Shown one piece after another: positions 34,504-44,529 of a DNA stretch of 64,000 nucleotides. The notes below the pieces were generated by a model that saw nothing but the letters and a program-made list of their open reading frames with translations, did no database searches and was not told the DNA's origin. The stretch is taken from contig NZ_QGGV01000010.1 of assembly GCF_003148765.1 (NCBI RefSeq), forward strand, positions 102,727-166,726, written 5' to 3'. The translations under genes were made by a program, and so were the position numbers. Position 1 is the stretch's first letter. Each line of letters opens with the position of its first letter. This DNA comes from Silicimonas algicola. Its GTDB lineage: Bacteria > Pseudomonadota > Alphaproteobacteria > Rhodobacterales > Rhodobacteraceae.

Positions 34504-35190
34504 ATGCCTCGCACCGATCGCCTCTTCACCCTTCTCCAGACCCTGCGGACCCTTCCGCAGCCCGTTACCGCTGCGCGGTTGGCCGAGGAGACGGACGTAT
34601 CCCGCCGCACGCTTTACCGCGACATCGAGAGCCTCCGCGCCGCCGGCGCCGTGATCGACGGCGAACCGGGCTTCGGCTACCGGCTGACCGAGGATCCTGC
34701 CATGCCGCCCCAACTGCTCGACCGGATCGAGGTCGAGGCGCTGGTGCTGGGCCTTGCCGAGGTGGAGGCCAGCGGCGACCCCGCCCTTGCAAGCGCGGCG
34801 CGATCGGCCCTTTCCAAGATCACCGCCCGCCTGCCCGAGAGGGTCGCCCGCGAGGCCGCGCATGCCGTCTCCTTGGTTTACCGTTACGAGAAAGCCCCGC
34901 CACCGCCCGGGTGCCTGCCGGTCCTGCGCGGCGCTTCGTGGGACGAGACGGCGCTCGATCTCGACTATCGCGATGCGGACGGCACGCCGACGCAGCGCCG
35001 TGTGCTGCCTCTGGCCGTCGTGTTCCTCGAGAACACGCAGGTTCTCCTGGCCTGGTGCTGCCTGCGCGAGGATTTCCGGAAGTTCAGGCTGGACCGCATC
35101 GAAACCGCGAAAGCGACCGGCCAGTCCTTCCGCCCGCGCCGCGTTCCGCTTCTGCGCGAATACATCGCGCGCTTGCGCAGCGGGGGCTGA
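34504..35190 (+). CDS. YafY-type transcriptional regulator (HTH + WYL-like)
   Basis: A 228-residue protein. An N-terminal HTH_11 domain (RTDRLFTLLQTLRTLPQPVTAARLAEETDVSRRTLYRDIESLRAAG) is followed by a WYL-like C-terminal domain with the Leu/Tyr-rich strands VLRGASWDETALDLDYRDADG and PLAVVFLENTQVLLAWCCLREDFRKFRLDRI. Such regulators usually control neighbouring genes in response to a ligand or damage. It starts 76 bases from the divergent GST gene and is followed by the EamA transporter, which may be on the same transcript. Confidence 0.9.
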   Translation: MPRTDRLFTLLQTLRTLPQPVTAARLAEETDVSRRTLYRDIESLRAAGAVIDGEPGFGYRLTEDPAMPPQLLDRIEVEALVLGLAEVEASGDPALASAARSALSKITARLPERVAREAAHAVSLVYRYEKAPPPPGCLPVLRGASWDETALDLDYRDADGTPTQRRVLPLAVVFLENTQVLLAWCCLREDFRKFRLDRIETAKATGQSFRPRRVPLLREYIARLRSGG

Positions 35191-35238
35191 CGCCGACCGC
35201 CAGACGCGCTATGGCCGCCGAAAGACACGAGGCGGGAC

Positions 35239-36108
35239 ATGGACTTCAAGGCGATCCTAGCGGGGCTGACCTTCGCGCTCATCTGGTCATCTGCCTTCAC
35301 CTCGGCCCGGATCATCGTACAGGCGGCTCCGCCGCTCACCGTCTCCGCCATCCGCTTCACGCTTGCGGGCGTCATCGCCGTGACGCTCGCCCGCGCCCTC
35401 GGCCAGACCTGGAAGCTGACCCCGCAGCAATGGCGGCTGACGGTATTGTTCGGCATTTGCCAGAACGCGCTTTACCTCGGGCTGAACTTCGTCGCGATGC
35501 AGACGGTCGAGGCCTCGCTCGCCGCCATCATCGCCTCGTCCCTGCCCCTGATCGTCGCGGCGCTCGGCTGGATCGTTCTCGGCGACCGGGTCCGGCCTCT
35601 CGGTCTTGCGGGCCTGATCGCGGGCTTCGCAGGCGTGGCGCTCATCATGGGGACGCGGCTGACCGGCGGCGTCGATCCGGTCGGCGTGGCGCTTTGCTGT
35701 TTCGGCGCGCTGGCGCTGGCGACGGCAACCCTGGCGCTCAAGGGTGCGTCCTCGGGCGGCAACCTCGTCATGGTGGTCGGTTTGCAGATGCTGGTCGGCG
35801 GCGCGGCGCTCTGGGTGCCCGCCCTGCTGTTCGAGACCTGGACAGTCACCTGGTCGCCCCTCCTGGTCGGCGCGTTCCTCTACACGGTAATCATGCCGGG
35901 TCTCGTCGCGACCGTCCTGTGGTTCTGGCTGGTCGGCCGGATCGGCGCAGTCCGCGCGGCGACCTTCCACTTCCTGAACCCGTTCTTCGGCGTCGCCATA
36001 GCAGCAGCACTTCTGGGCGAGGCGCTGAGACCCCTCGACGTCATCGGCGTCGCGGTCATCGCCTTCGGGATCCTCGCGGTGCAGCTATCGCGCGTTCCGC
36101 GGACCTGA
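35239..36108 (+). CDS. EamA/DMT-family transporter
   Basis: A 289-residue protein with ten predicted membrane helices and two EamA repeats. GLTFALIWSSAFTSARI and SLPLIVAALGWIVLGDRVRPLGLAGLIAGFAGVALI mark the first repeat, and the VRAATFHFLNPFFGVAIAAALLGEALRPLDVIGVAVIAFGILAV block marks the second. These export or exchange metabolites such as amino acids or drugs. It is 49 bases after the WYL-type regulator and ends at a bidirectional terminator. Confidence 0.88.
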   Translation: MDFKAILAGLTFALIWSSAFTSARIIVQAAPPLTVSAIRFTLAGVIAVTLARALGQTWKLTPQQWRLTVLFGICQNALYLGLNFVAMQTVEASLAAIIASSLPLIVAALGWIVLGDRVRPLGLAGLIAGFAGVALIMGTRLTGGVDPVGVALCCFGALALATATLALKGASSGGNLVMVVGLQMLVGGAALWVPALLFETWTVTWSPLLVGAFLYTVIMPGLVATVLWFWLVGRIGAVRAATFHFLNPFFGVAIAAALLGEALRPLDVIGVAVIAFGILAVQLSRVPRT

Positions 36109-36117
36109 CATGAAAAA

Positions 36118-36137
36118 GGGCCGCGCAGTCGCGGCCC
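36118..36137. terminator. Bidirectional terminator between EamA and HU genes
   Basis: An 8-bp perfect GC stem (36118-36125 with 36130-36137) with a 4-base loop. It is preceded by AAAAA (a U-run for minus-strand transcripts, serving hup) and followed by CCTT on the plus strand. It sits exactly between the convergent gene ends. Confidence 0.85.
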
Positions 36138-36164
36138 CTTCACGCAACGTCCGATCCCTTGGGA

Positions 36165-36452
36165 TCAGTCGTTCACGCTGTCCTTCAGCGCCTTGGCGAT
36201 GGTCATCTTCACGACCTTGTCGGCATCCTTCTTGATCTGCTCGCCCGTCGCCGGGTTGCGGACCATGCGCGAGGGACGCTCGCGGCAGTAGATCTTGCCG
36301 ACGCCCGGAAGGGTGACGGCGCCGCCCTTCGACACTTCGTCGGTGATGACGGCGGTCAGCGCGTCGAGGGCGGCGGTTGCCGACTTCTTGTCGCTTTCCA
36401 TCTTGTCCGCGAGAGCGGAGACCAGCTGGGTCTTGGTCAGGGGTTTTGCCAT
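36165..36452 (-). CDS. hup: HU-family DNA-binding protein
   Basis: The 95-residue histone-like protein has the expected helix-turn-helix dimer half (KTQLVSALADKMESDKKSATAALDALTAVITDE) and the beta-arm segment with PGVGKIYCRERPSRMVRNPATGEQI carrying the DNA-intercalating Pro (RNPATGE). It bends and compacts DNA as a dimer. An unusual Cys sits in the arm region. The gene is preceded by 256 bases without a gene, of lower GC, that should hold its promoter. Confidence 0.94.
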   Translation of the reverse strand: MAKPLTKTQLVSALADKMESDKKSATAALDALTAVITDEVSKGGAVTLPGVGKIYCRERPSRMVRNPATGEQIKKDADKVVKMTIAKALKDSVND

Positions 36453-36708
36453 GATGAATACTCCTCGTTCTGGCCTGTTCTAGTGGCTCATTGCCCTTAT
36501 TTAACTGGATATCGTGGCACTACACAACGATTTGTGGCACGTAAACCGACTTTTTGGCCGATCTCGAGGCCGGAATTCCGATGGAAGCACAGGGCAGGTC
36601 CGATTACCTCAACGATAACTGCACGTTAGAGTTCCGCCGCTGAAGCGCCGTCGCGCGCGCCCGAAGGCCGATTTTCGCGCAAACCCCAAGGAAACAAGGG
36701 AGCATAGC
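36453..36708. other. Gene-free stretch upstream of hup
   Basis: No ORF looks coding here. The part near 36480-36550 is AT-richer than the surroundings, contains two direct GTGGCAC copies about 20 bases apart, and is the likely hup promoter zone. The remainder contains no clear structure except a GC-rich patch just before the stop of amn. Confidence 0.5.
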
Positions 36709-38187
36709 CTAGAGGAAGGCCGTTTCCTCGAAGCTTCTGAGCTTTCGTGAGTGGATCCGCTCGATCGGCATCTCGCGGATTTTCTCCATCGCGCGGATAC
36801 CGATCAACAGGTGCTGGGCAACCTGCGTGCGATAGAATTCGGACGCCATGCCCGGCAGCTTGAGCTCACCGTGCAGGGGCTTGTCCGACACGCAGAGAAG
36901 CGTGCCATACGGCACCCGGAAGCGAAATCCGTTGGCGGCGATGGTAGCAGATTCCATGTCGAGAGCGATGGCGCGGGACTGGCTCAGGCGCTGGACGGGG
37001 CCGGACTGGTCCCGCAGCTCCCAGTTCCGGTTGTCGATGGTGGCGACGGTGCCCGTCCGCATGATCCGCTTCAGCTCATAGCCCTGGTACTCGGTGACGT
37101 CCGCCACCGCTTCCTCCAGCGCCACCTGGATCTCGGCCAGCGCCGGAATGGGCATCCACACCGGCAGATCGTCGTCGAGAACGTGATCCTCGCGCAGGTA
37201 GCCGTGGGCGAGAACGAAGTCGCCGAGCCTTTGTGAATTTCTCAATCCCGCACAGTGACCAACCATGAGCCAGGCATGGGGACGCAGGACCGCGATGTGG
37301 TCCGTCGCGGTCTTGGCGTTCGACGGGCCGACGCCGATGTTGACCAGCGTGATGCCCGCACCGCCCTCGCGCTTGAGGTGGAAGGTCGGCATCTGCGGCA
37401 GCTTCGTGGGCAGGGGTAGAGGCGCGTCGGGCTCGGTGATCTCGATATTGCCGGGACCGACGAACGAGGTATAGCCGCCCGTGGCCGAGGCCAGCTCGGC
37501 GCGCGCGTAGGCTTCGAACTCCTCGACGTAGAACTGGTAGTTGGTGAACAGGACGTGGTTCTGGAAATGCTCGGGCGTCGTGGCTGTGTAATGCGCAAGC
37601 CGCGCCAGCGAATAATCGACCCGCTGCGCCGTGAAGGGCGCCAGGGGCCGCGAACCGTCCTGGTATTTGAACCCGTAGCCGTTGACGATGTCGTCGTTCA
37701 TCGTCGACAGCTCGGGCACATCGAAGATGTCACGCAGGTTGAAGTCGACTGCGCCCTCTTGCGGCACCGTCAGGGTCGGATCGTTCGCCACCGCGAAGTG
37801 GATCGGGATAGGCGTTGCCGACAGTCCGATATGGACCGGCATGTCGTGGTTGCGGACAAGCAGGCCGATCTGCTGCCGCAGGTAATTGGCGAAGAGGTCG
37901 GGTCGCGTGATCGTCGTCGAATAGCGGCCGGGCTCGGTGACATGACCGAAGCTGAGCCGCGTATCGGTGAAGTTGAAGGTGGTCGTCGCAATCCGGATCT
38001 CGGGGTAGAAGGCGCGATAGCGCTTGTCCGGCCGACCCTTCATGATGACCGCCGCGAAACGGTCGCAGAGGAACTGCGTCGAGCCGTTGTAAAGCTCGAT
38101 GAGCCGGGCAACCGCAGCGTCGGCGTCATCGAAGGCCTCGTGCTCGGAGGCTTCGGGGCTTTCGATGGCAAGTCGGCCGTCGGTCAT
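36709..38187 (-). CDS. amn: AMP nucleosidase
   Basis: The 492-residue enzyme hydrolyses AMP to adenine and ribose 5-phosphate. The N-terminal AMP nucleosidase domain is followed by the nucleoside-phosphorylase-like catalytic domain with LVNIGVGPSNAKTATDHIAVLRPHAWLMVGHCAG, AIALDMESATIAANG and LLCVSDKPLHGE. Length is typical. ATG 38187 overlaps the ade stop (ATGA), so AMP is turned to adenine next to the enzyme that deaminates adenine. Confidence 0.95.
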   Translation of the reverse strand: MTDGRLAIESPEASEHEAFDDADAAVARLIELYNGSTQFLCDRFAAVIMKGRPDKRYRAFYPEIRIATTTFNFTDTRLSFGHVTEPGRYSTTITRPDLFANYLRQQIGLLVRNHDMPVHIGLSATPIPIHFAVANDPTLTVPQEGAVDFNLRDIFDVPELSTMNDDIVNGYGFKYQDGSRPLAPFTAQRVDYSLARLAHYTATTPEHFQNHVLFTNYQFYVEEFEAYARAELASATGGYTSFVGPGNIEITEPDAPLPLPTKLPQMPTFHLKREGGAGITLVNIGVGPSNAKTATDHIAVLRPHAWLMVGHCAGLRNSQRLGDFVLAHGYLREDHVLDDDLPVWMPIPALAEIQVALEEAVADVTEYQGYELKRIMRTGTVATIDNRNWELRDQSGPVQRLSQSRAIALDMESATIAANGFRFRVPYGTLLCVSDKPLHGELKLPGMASEFYRTQVAQHLLIGIRAMEKIREMPIERIHSRKLRSFEETAFL

Positions 38188-39983
38188 TCGGTGTCTCCGA
38201 AAAGGTCGGTCAACTCGAAGCGGTCGACGTCGACAAGGCCCAGGTCGCTGATCCGCAGCGAGGGGATGACGACAAGCGCCAGGAGCGAGTGCTGCATGTA
38301 GGCGTTGTTGAGCGTGCAGCCGCACTCCGCCATCGCCTCGACCATCCGCTGCGCCTTCGCCGCCACCTCGCCCGCCGGGCTGTCGGACATCAGGCCCGCG
38401 ATCGGCAATTCGACCAGAGCGATCTCGGCCCCGTCCTTCCAGACCGTCACACCACCGCCCACCTCACCCAGACGGTTCGAGGCCGCCGCCATCATCTCGC
38501 GGTCGGTGCCCACGACGATCATGTGATGGCTGTCGTGCGCGACGGTCGAGGCGATGGCCATGCGTCCCTCGTAGCCGAAGCCTGAAACAAATCCATTAAC
38601 CACGTCGCCCGTGGCCCGATGCCGTTCCACCAGCGCGATCTGGCAAACGCCGCCTTCGCCTTCCACCACGCCGTCGACCACCGGAAGCTCGGCCGTCAGC
38701 GCCTTTGTCGGCGCCTGGTTTTCGACCACGCCGATCACGCGCACCGTCACCGCGTTGCGTCCCTCAGGCGCGACGATGCGGAAGTCCATCGCCGCCAGGG
38801 TCTTGCCAAGGTGAACCGTATTCCGGGCGGTTTCGGGCCAGTCGAGATGCGGACACTCCACCCGGATTTCGCCGTCCTCCGCGACTGTCACACCCCGTGC
38901 AATCACATGCTCCACCGGCAGGGTCCGCAGGTCCGATGTCAGGATCACGTCCGCCCGCCGCCCCGGTGCGATGCTCCCCAGCTCCCGCTCGAGCCCGAAG
39001 TGGGTTGCCGTATTGATCGTCGCCATCTGGAGCGCGACCAGCGGATCGCAGCCGCAGGCGATGGCGTGCCGCACCACGCGGTTCATGTGCCCCTCGTTCA
39101 GCAGCGTCCCCGAATGGCAGTCGTCGGTGCAGAGGATGAAGTTGCGCGGGTCGAGACCCTTCTCCGTCACCGCCGTGATCTGGCTTTCCACGTCGTACCA
39201 GGCCGACCCCAGCCGCAGCATCGACCGCATCCCCTGCCGCGCCCGCGCGATGGCGTCAGCCTCGGCCGTCCCCTCGTGGTCGTCCGCCGGCCCGCCCGCC
39301 GCATAGGCGTGAAACGGGATCCCTCGGTCAGCGCTCGCATAGTGCCCACCCACGGTCTTGCCCGCCCGCTGCGTCGCCGCGATCTCGGCCAGCATCTTTG
39401 GATCGCCGTTGATGACGCCGGGAAAGTTCATCATCTCTCCCAGTCCGACGATTCCGGGCCATGTCATCGCCTCGGCGACATCCTCGGGCGAGATTTCGAA
39501 CCCCGTCGTCTCGAGCCCCGGCGCTGAGGGTGCGCAACTCGGCATCTGGGTGAAGATGCTGACGGGCTGCATCAGCGCCTCGTCGTGCATCAGCCGCACC
39601 CCCTCCAGCCCCAGGACGTTGGCGATCTCGTGCGGGTCGGTGAACATCGTCGTCGTGCCGTGCGGGATCACCGCGGCGGCGAATTCGGCGGGAGTCAGCA
39701 TCCCGCTTTCGATGTGCATGTGCCCGTCGATCAGGCCCGGGATCAGGTATCGCCCCTCGGCTTCGATCACCCGCGTATCGGGTCCGATGCAATGTGACGC
39801 GTCCGGCCCGACAAAGGCGAACCGCCCCTCGGCCACCGCCACGTCCCAGCCGTCCAGCACCTCGCGCGACTGCACGTTGACCAGCCGGCCGCCCCGGATG
39901 ACGAGGTCCGCGGGCTCGCGTCCTGCGGCGACGGCGACAAGGCGGGGGGCCGCATCGGCCCATGAGGAGATCGGGGTCTGCAT
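38184..39983 (-). CDS. ade: Adenine deaminase
   Basis: A 599-residue amidohydrolase converting adenine to hypoxanthine and ammonia. LIPGLIDGHMHIESGMLTP carries the metal-binding HxH, and further metal ligands lie in GLGEMMNFPGV, GKTVGGHYAS and TDDCHSGTLL. The C-terminal adenine-deaminase domain VSGFGYEGRMAIASTVAHDSHHMIVVG is complete. It is the first gene of an operon with amn. It belongs to the Ade family (MgsA-independent, Mn/Fe), not the cytosine-deaminase-like one. Confidence 0.95.
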   Translation of the reverse strand: MQTPISSWADAAPRLVAVAAGREPADLVIRGGRLVNVQSREVLDGWDVAVAEGRFAFVGPDASHCIGPDTRVIEAEGRYLIPGLIDGHMHIESGMLTPAEFAAAVIPHGTTTMFTDPHEIANVLGLEGVRLMHDEALMQPVSIFTQMPSCAPSAPGLETTGFEISPEDVAEAMTWPGIVGLGEMMNFPGVINGDPKMLAEIAATQRAGKTVGGHYASADRGIPFHAYAAGGPADDHEGTAEADAIARARQGMRSMLRLGSAWYDVESQITAVTEKGLDPRNFILCTDDCHSGTLLNEGHMNRVVRHAIACGCDPLVALQMATINTATHFGLERELGSIAPGRRADVILTSDLRTLPVEHVIARGVTVAEDGEIRVECPHLDWPETARNTVHLGKTLAAMDFRIVAPEGRNAVTVRVIGVVENQAPTKALTAELPVVDGVVEGEGGVCQIALVERHRATGDVVNGFVSGFGYEGRMAIASTVAHDSHHMIVVGTDREMMAAASNRLGEVGGGVTVWKDGAEIALVELPIAGLMSDSPAGEVAAKAQRMVEAMAECGCTLNNAYMQHSLLALVVIPSLRISDLGLVDVDRFELTDLFGDTE

Positions 39984-40078
39984 GGCTCAAGGTTTCATCC
40001 CTGACCGTGCCATGCAAGGGGCCGCGCGAGACGCCCTCCACTCGAGAAACCTTTCACCACGACGTGCGTTTGATCGAA

Positions 40079-41062
40079 ATGAACGCCGCACCCGCCAGCC
40101 TCACCTACTATCCCGACAACCGACCCGGCATCCGGCGCGAGCGGAAGGGGCGGGGATTTTCCTACATCGCTCCCGACGGCACACGCATTTCGCGCGGCGC
40201 GGAACGCCAGCGGATCGAGTCCCTCGCGGTCCCGCCTGCCTACGAGAACGTCTGGATCTGTCCCAAGCCGAACGGCCATCTTCAGGCCACCGGCTATGAC
40301 GTGCGCGAGCGGAAGCAGTATCGCTATCACCCCGACTGGACCACGTTCAGGTCCGAGCGGAAATTCGAGCGTCTCGCCGACTTCGGCCGCTGCCTTCCCG
40401 GCATCCGCCGGCGCGTGTCCAAGCACCTGAACCTCGACGCGGGAGAGCAGGGCTTCGCCATAGCCGCCGTCGTCGCCATGATGGACTGCCTGTCGCTCCG
40501 CGTCGGCAATCCCGAATACGCCGACGAGAACGGCACCTACGGCGCGACGACGCTGAAGTCGAAGCACCTGCGCCTTCAGGATCACGCCCTCCACCTCAAC
40601 TATGTCGCAAAGGGCAACAAGAAGGTCATGCGACAGGTCGGCAATCGCAAGCTGATGGAGACGCTGCAGAAGCTGCACGACCTTCCGGGGGCGGAACTGG
40701 TCACCTGGATCGACGAGGATGGAGACGCGCGCGCCGTCAGCTCGGATCAGGTCAATGCCTGGATTCAAGAGGCGACCGGCCAGCCCGACCTGACCGCCAA
40801 GACGTTCAGAACCTGGGCAGGGTCGGTTGCCGCGCTCGAAGCGGCCGCGAAGGCCGATAGGGTGACCATCAAGGGCATGTCCGAGGCCGCGGCCGAACGG
40901 CTTGCCAACACGCCCACCATCGCGCGCACCTCCTACATCCATCCCGCCGTCATCGCGTTGGCCGAGACGCCCGAGGCGCTGCAGGTCGAAGCGGAGGATC
41001 TCAGGGGTCTTCGAGCGTCCGAACGCAAACTTCTGGGTCTTCTCGACTACTGGAAGGGTTGA
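40079..41062 (+). CDS. Type IB DNA topoisomerase
   Basis: A 327-residue bacterial topoisomerase IB of the poxvirus type. The N-terminal domain (GRGFSYIAPDGTRIS, PPAYENVWICPKPNGHLQATGYD, RKQYRYHPDWTTFR) and the catalytic domain with GNPEYADENGTYGATTL (Arg region), KTFRTWAGS (Arg/Trp) and the nucleophile Tyr286 (RTSYIHPAV) are all present. It relaxes supercoils through a 3'-phosphotyrosine link. ATG 40079 is used. The frame is open further upstream over the ade start, but without homology. Confidence 0.93.
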   Translation: MNAAPASLTYYPDNRPGIRRERKGRGFSYIAPDGTRISRGAERQRIESLAVPPAYENVWICPKPNGHLQATGYDVRERKQYRYHPDWTTFRSERKFERLADFGRCLPGIRRRVSKHLNLDAGEQGFAIAAVVAMMDCLSLRVGNPEYADENGTYGATTLKSKHLRLQDHALHLNYVAKGNKKVMRQVGNRKLMETLQKLHDLPGAELVTWIDEDGDARAVSSDQVNAWIQEATGQPDLTAKTFRTWAGSVAALEAAAKADRVTIKGMSEAAAERLANTPTIARTSYIHPAVIALAETPEALQVEAEDLRGLRASERKLLGLLDYWKG

Positions 41063-41093
41063 TCCTTGAAGGCAGCCCGCGAATGATCGCGGC

Positions 41094-41939
41094 ATGAGTG
41101 GTACTCTTCTCTCCATCGGTCACGGCTTTTCGGCCCGCGCTCTGACGCCTCACCTTCTTGCCGAGGGCTGGACCATCCTCGGCACCACGCGATCCACCGA
41201 CAAGGCGGAACGGCTAGCAGAGGAAGGCGTCGAGCCGATCCTCTGGCCGGGCGCTCCCCTGCCCTTCGACCGGACGACGCATCTTCTCACGTCGGTCGCG
41301 CCTGACACTACGGGCGATCCGGTCTTGAACGAAGCGCGACATGCGATCCGTGAGGCGCGCCACCTCGAGTGGGTCGGATATTTGTCGACCACCGGCGTCT
41401 ATGGCGACCACGAGGGTGAATGGGTGGACGAAACCGCGCCCCTCACGCCCGCGACCCGGCGCGGTCAGGCGCGCGTCGCGGCCGAGGCCGAATGGCAGGC
41501 CCTCGGGCTTCCCCTTCACATCTTCCGCCTCGCCGGCATCTACGGCCCGGGTCGCGGCCCGTTCGAGAAGGTCCGCAACGGCACCGCGCGGAGGATCATC
41601 AAGGAGGGTCAGGTCTTCAGCCGCATCCACGTCGACGATATCGCGCAGGTTCTCCTGGCTTCGATCCGGCATCCCAACCCAGGTGCGATCTACAACGTCT
41701 GCGACGACGATCCCGCTCCGCCACAGGACGTCATCGCCCACGCCGCGGAGCTTCTCGGCCTTCCACTGCCGCCGTCGATTAGATTCGAGGAGGCGGACCT
41801 GACCCCGATGGCGCGCAGCTTCTATGCAGAGTCGAAGAAGGTGCGGAACGACCGGATCAAGTCCGAGCTCGGCGTGAAGCTTCTCTATCCATCCTACCGC
41901 GAGGGACTGCCCGCACTGATGGCGGCCGAGCGCGGCTGA
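41094..41939 (+). CDS. NAD-dependent epimerase/dehydratase (YeeZ-like SDR)
   Basis: A 281-residue extended SDR of the YeeZ type. The nucleotide-binding region is SIGHGFSARALTPHLL, a variant of GxGxxG. YLSTTGVYGDHEGEWVDE holds the catalytic Ser/Thr-Tyr area, and FRLAGIYGPGRGPFEKV and HVDDIAQVLLASI follow. The substrate is unknown. The gene is 31 bases downstream of topoisomerase IB on the same strand. Confidence 0.85.
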   Translation: MSGTLLSIGHGFSARALTPHLLAEGWTILGTTRSTDKAERLAEEGVEPILWPGAPLPFDRTTHLLTSVAPDTTGDPVLNEARHAIREARHLEWVGYLSTTGVYGDHEGEWVDETAPLTPATRRGQARVAAEAEWQALGLPLHIFRLAGIYGPGRGPFEKVRNGTARRIIKEGQVFSRIHVDDIAQVLLASIRHPNPGAIYNVCDDDPAPPQDVIAHAAELLGLPLPPSIRFEEADLTPMARSFYAESKKVRNDRIKSELGVKLLYPSYREGLPALMAAERG

Positions 41940-41963
41940 TTTGCCGCTCACGTCGGAACCGCG

Positions 41964-42584
41964 ATGGCCCGACCCCGTTCATATGCCATGACCGAGGCTG
42001 CAGTTTCCGAAGAAGACCCGCTCCAATCGCTCCTGGCCCGCCTCCGCGGCGCCGCCAAGGGACGCGACGTATCGGTGCAGGACCTCGTCGAATCGACAGG
42101 CGAGAACAGCTTTGCCACCCTACTCTTCGTCGTGTCCCTGATTATGGTCACGCCCCTGTCCGGCATTCCTACGGCGCCCACTATCGGTGCCGTCATCATC
42201 GCCCTCATCGTCGGGCAATGGGCGCTAGGTCGCGACCACCTGTGGTTGCCGGGCTGGATTGCCCGCCGCGAAGTGTCGTCCGAGAAGTTCTGCAAGGGCC
42301 TCGACTGGGCCGGGAAGCCGGCTGCGTTCATCGGCCGCCATACCCGCGCCCGCCTGACGCCGCTCGCGCGTCGGCCCCTCAAGGTCCTGCCGCTGGCTGC
42401 GATCCTACTGATCGTGGCCACCTGGCCATTCCTCGAGATCCTGCCGTTCTTCACGACGCTATGCGCGGTGGCCGTCGCGCTTTTCGCCTTCGGGCTGATG
42501 GTCAAGGACGGGCTCTACGTGCTGGCAGGCTATGCCTACGTCGCCGTCCTGGGACTGATCGCCGGAAGCTACTGGCTGATCTGA
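41964..42584 (+). CDS. exoD: ExoD-like exopolysaccharide synthesis membrane protein
   Basis: The 206-residue protein has a soluble N-terminal part (SLLARLRGAAKGRDVSVQDLVESTGENSFATLLFV) and about five membrane helices, with the ExoD motifs TPLSGIPTAPTIGAVIIALIVGQW and GRDHLWLPGWI. In Sinorhizobium ExoD affects exopolysaccharide production and alkali tolerance. The mechanism is unknown. A second in-frame ATG at 41988 is possible. The gene ends 4 bases from the convergent dxs. Confidence 0.88.
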   Translation: MARPRSYAMTEAAVSEEDPLQSLLARLRGAAKGRDVSVQDLVESTGENSFATLLFVVSLIMVTPLSGIPTAPTIGAVIIALIVGQWALGRDHLWLPGWIARREVSSEKFCKGLDWAGKPAAFIGRHTRARLTPLARRPLKVLPLAAILLIVATWPFLEILPFFTTLCAVAVALFAFGLMVKDGLYVLAGYAYVAVLGLIAGSYWLI

Positions 42585-42588
42585 GACG

Positions 42589-44514
42589 TCACGCCCGGCG
42601 CGAGATGTCCGCGATACCCAGGACCTCGAGAACCTTCGCCTCGATCTGTGGCGCGTTCATGGCCGCAACGTCGTACATCGCCTTCGGGCTGGCCTGGTCG
42701 ATGAACACGTCGGGAAGCACCATCGAGCGATAGCGAAGCCCCCGGTCGAAGACGCCCTCGTCGGCCAGAAGCTGTGCCACGTGGCTGCCGAAGCCTCCGA
42801 CGGCGCCTTCCTCGATGGTGATGAGCGCCTCGTGGCTGGCTGCAAGCGACAGGATCAGGTCGCGGTCGAGTGGTTTTGCGAAGCGCGCGTCCGCGACGGT
42901 CGGCTTGATGCCCCGGGCGCCCAATGCCTCGGCGGCGGCCTCGACCTCGGACAGGCGCGTGCCGAACGACAGAAGCGCGACGCGTCCACCCTCCCGCACG
43001 ATCCGGCCCTTGCCGATTTCCAGCACCCGGCCCTGTTCGGGCATCTCGACGCCGACGCCTTCGCCTCGCGGATAACGGAAGGCGATCGGCCCCGTGTCAT
43101 GCGCCGCAGCGGTCGCGACCATGTGGACCAGTTCGGCCTCGTCAGCGGCCGCCATCACCACGAAACCCGGCAGGTTCGACAGGTAGGCCACGTCGAAGGC
43201 ACCCGCGTGCGTCGCGCCATCGGCACCGACCAGCCCGGCGCGGTCGATGGCGAAGCGCACCGGCAGGCGCTGGATGGCTACATCGTGGACAACCTGATCA
43301 TACCCGCGCTGAAGAAAGGTCGAGTAGATCGTGCAGAATGGCTTCATGCCTCCCGCCGCCAGCCCGGCGCAGAAGGTGACCGCGTGTTGCTCGGCGATGC
43401 CCACGTCGAACATCCGACGCGGGAACCTCTCGCCGAATAGGTCGAGCCCCGTGCCGTCCGGCATCGCCGCGGTCACCGCCACGATCCTGTCGTCCCGGCT
43501 CGCCTCTTCGATCAGCGCCCGGGCGAAGACTTTGGTATATGCCGGCGCGTTCGACGGCGCCTTCTTCTGCTCGCCCGTCATGACGTCAAAGGTCGACACG
43601 CCGTGGCCGCGGTCGCGCGCCCGTTCGGCCGGGGCATAGCCCTTGCCCTTCTTGGTGATGACGTGGATCAGGATCGGCCCCGTGGCCCGCGCCTTGACGG
43701 TGCGCAGAACCGGCAGAAGCTGGTCCAGGTCGTGGCCGTCTATGGGGCCGACGTAGCTGAAACCCAGTTCCTCGAACAGCGTCCCGCCCACCATCGTGTG
43801 CTTCAGCATGTCCTTCGCGCGCCGCGCTCCCTCGCGGAAGGGCTCGGGCAACAGGCTGACCGCACCCTTGGCGGCAGACTTCAGTTCCTGAAACGGCGCC
43901 CCGGCATAGAGCCGCGACAGGTACGAAGACATCGCCCCCACGGGCGGCGCGATGGACATCTCGTTGTCGTTCAGGATGACGAACATCCGCTTGCCCAGGT
44001 GACCCGCGTTGTTCAGCGCCTCATAGGCCATGCCCGCGCTGATCGCCCCGTCGCCGATGACCGCTATCGCGTCGCCAAGCCCGCCATCGGTGGTCCCGCC
44101 CAGATCGCGCGCCACGGCAAAGCCGAGCGCCGCGCTGATCGAGGTCGAAGAGTGCGCCGCGCCGAAGGGGTCGTAGACGGACTCGGATCGCTTCGTGAAG
44201 CCCGACAGGCCACCTTCCTTGCGCAGCGTCCGGATGCGATCGCGCCGGCCCGTCACGATCTTGTGCGGATAGGTCTGGTGGCTGACGTCCCACACCAGCT
44301 TGTCGCGCGGCGTGTCGAAGACGGCGTGCAGCGCCACGGTCAACTCGACCACACCCAGGCCCGCGCCCAGGTGCCCGCCAGTTTCGCTGACGGCGCTGAT
44401 CGTCTCCGCCCGCAGTTCGTCGGCAACCTCGCGCAGCTCGGCATCGGACAGGCGCCTGAGGTCGGCGGGAGAGGCGACGCGGTCCAGGATGGGTGTGGCG
44501 GGTTTATCCGACAT
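42589..44514 (-). CDS. dxs: 1-deoxy-D-xylulose-5-phosphate synthase
   Basis: The 641-residue thiamine-diphosphate enzyme starts the non-mevalonate isoprenoid pathway (pyruvate plus glyceraldehyde 3-phosphate). Family blocks [49 protein letters not shown] (ThDP site), [18 protein letters not shown] segment (here [14 protein letters not shown]) and [19 protein letters not shown] (catalytic Glu) are complete. ATG 44514 has GGAGA 4 bases upstream; ATG 44529 is also in frame. It is the last gene of the operon with ispA and xseB. Confidence 0.96.
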   Translation of the reverse strand: MSDKPATPILDRVASPADLRRLSDAELREVADELRAETISAVSETGGHLGAGLGVVELTVALHAVFDTPRDKLVWDVSHQTYPHKIVTGRRDRIRTLRKEGGLSGFTKRSESVYDPFGAAHSSTSISAALGFAVARDLGGTTDGGLGDAIAVIGDGAISAGMAYEALNNAGHLGKRMFVILNDNEMSIAPPVGAMSSYLSRLYAGAPFQELKSAAKGAVSLLPEPFREGARRAKDMLKHTMVGGTLFEELGFSYVGPIDGHDLDQLLPVLRTVKARATGPILIHVITKKGKGYAPAERARDRGHGVSTFDVMTGEQKKAPSNAPAYTKVFARALIEEASRDDRIVAVTAAMPDGTGLDLFGERFPRRMFDVGIAEQHAVTFCAGLAAGGMKPFCTIYSTFLQRGYDQVVHDVAIQRLPVRFAIDRAGLVGADGATHAGAFDVAYLSNLPGFVVMAAADEAELVHMVATAAAHDTGPIAFRYPRGEGVGVEMPEQGRVLEIGKGRIVREGGRVALLSFGTRLSEVEAAAEALGARGIKPTVADARFAKPLDRDLILSLAASHEALITIEEGAVGGFGSHVAQLLADEGVFDRGLRYRSMVLPDVFIDQASPKAMYDVAAMNAPQIEAKVLEVLGIADISRRA

Positions 44515-44529
44515 GACGTCTCCGGGCAT

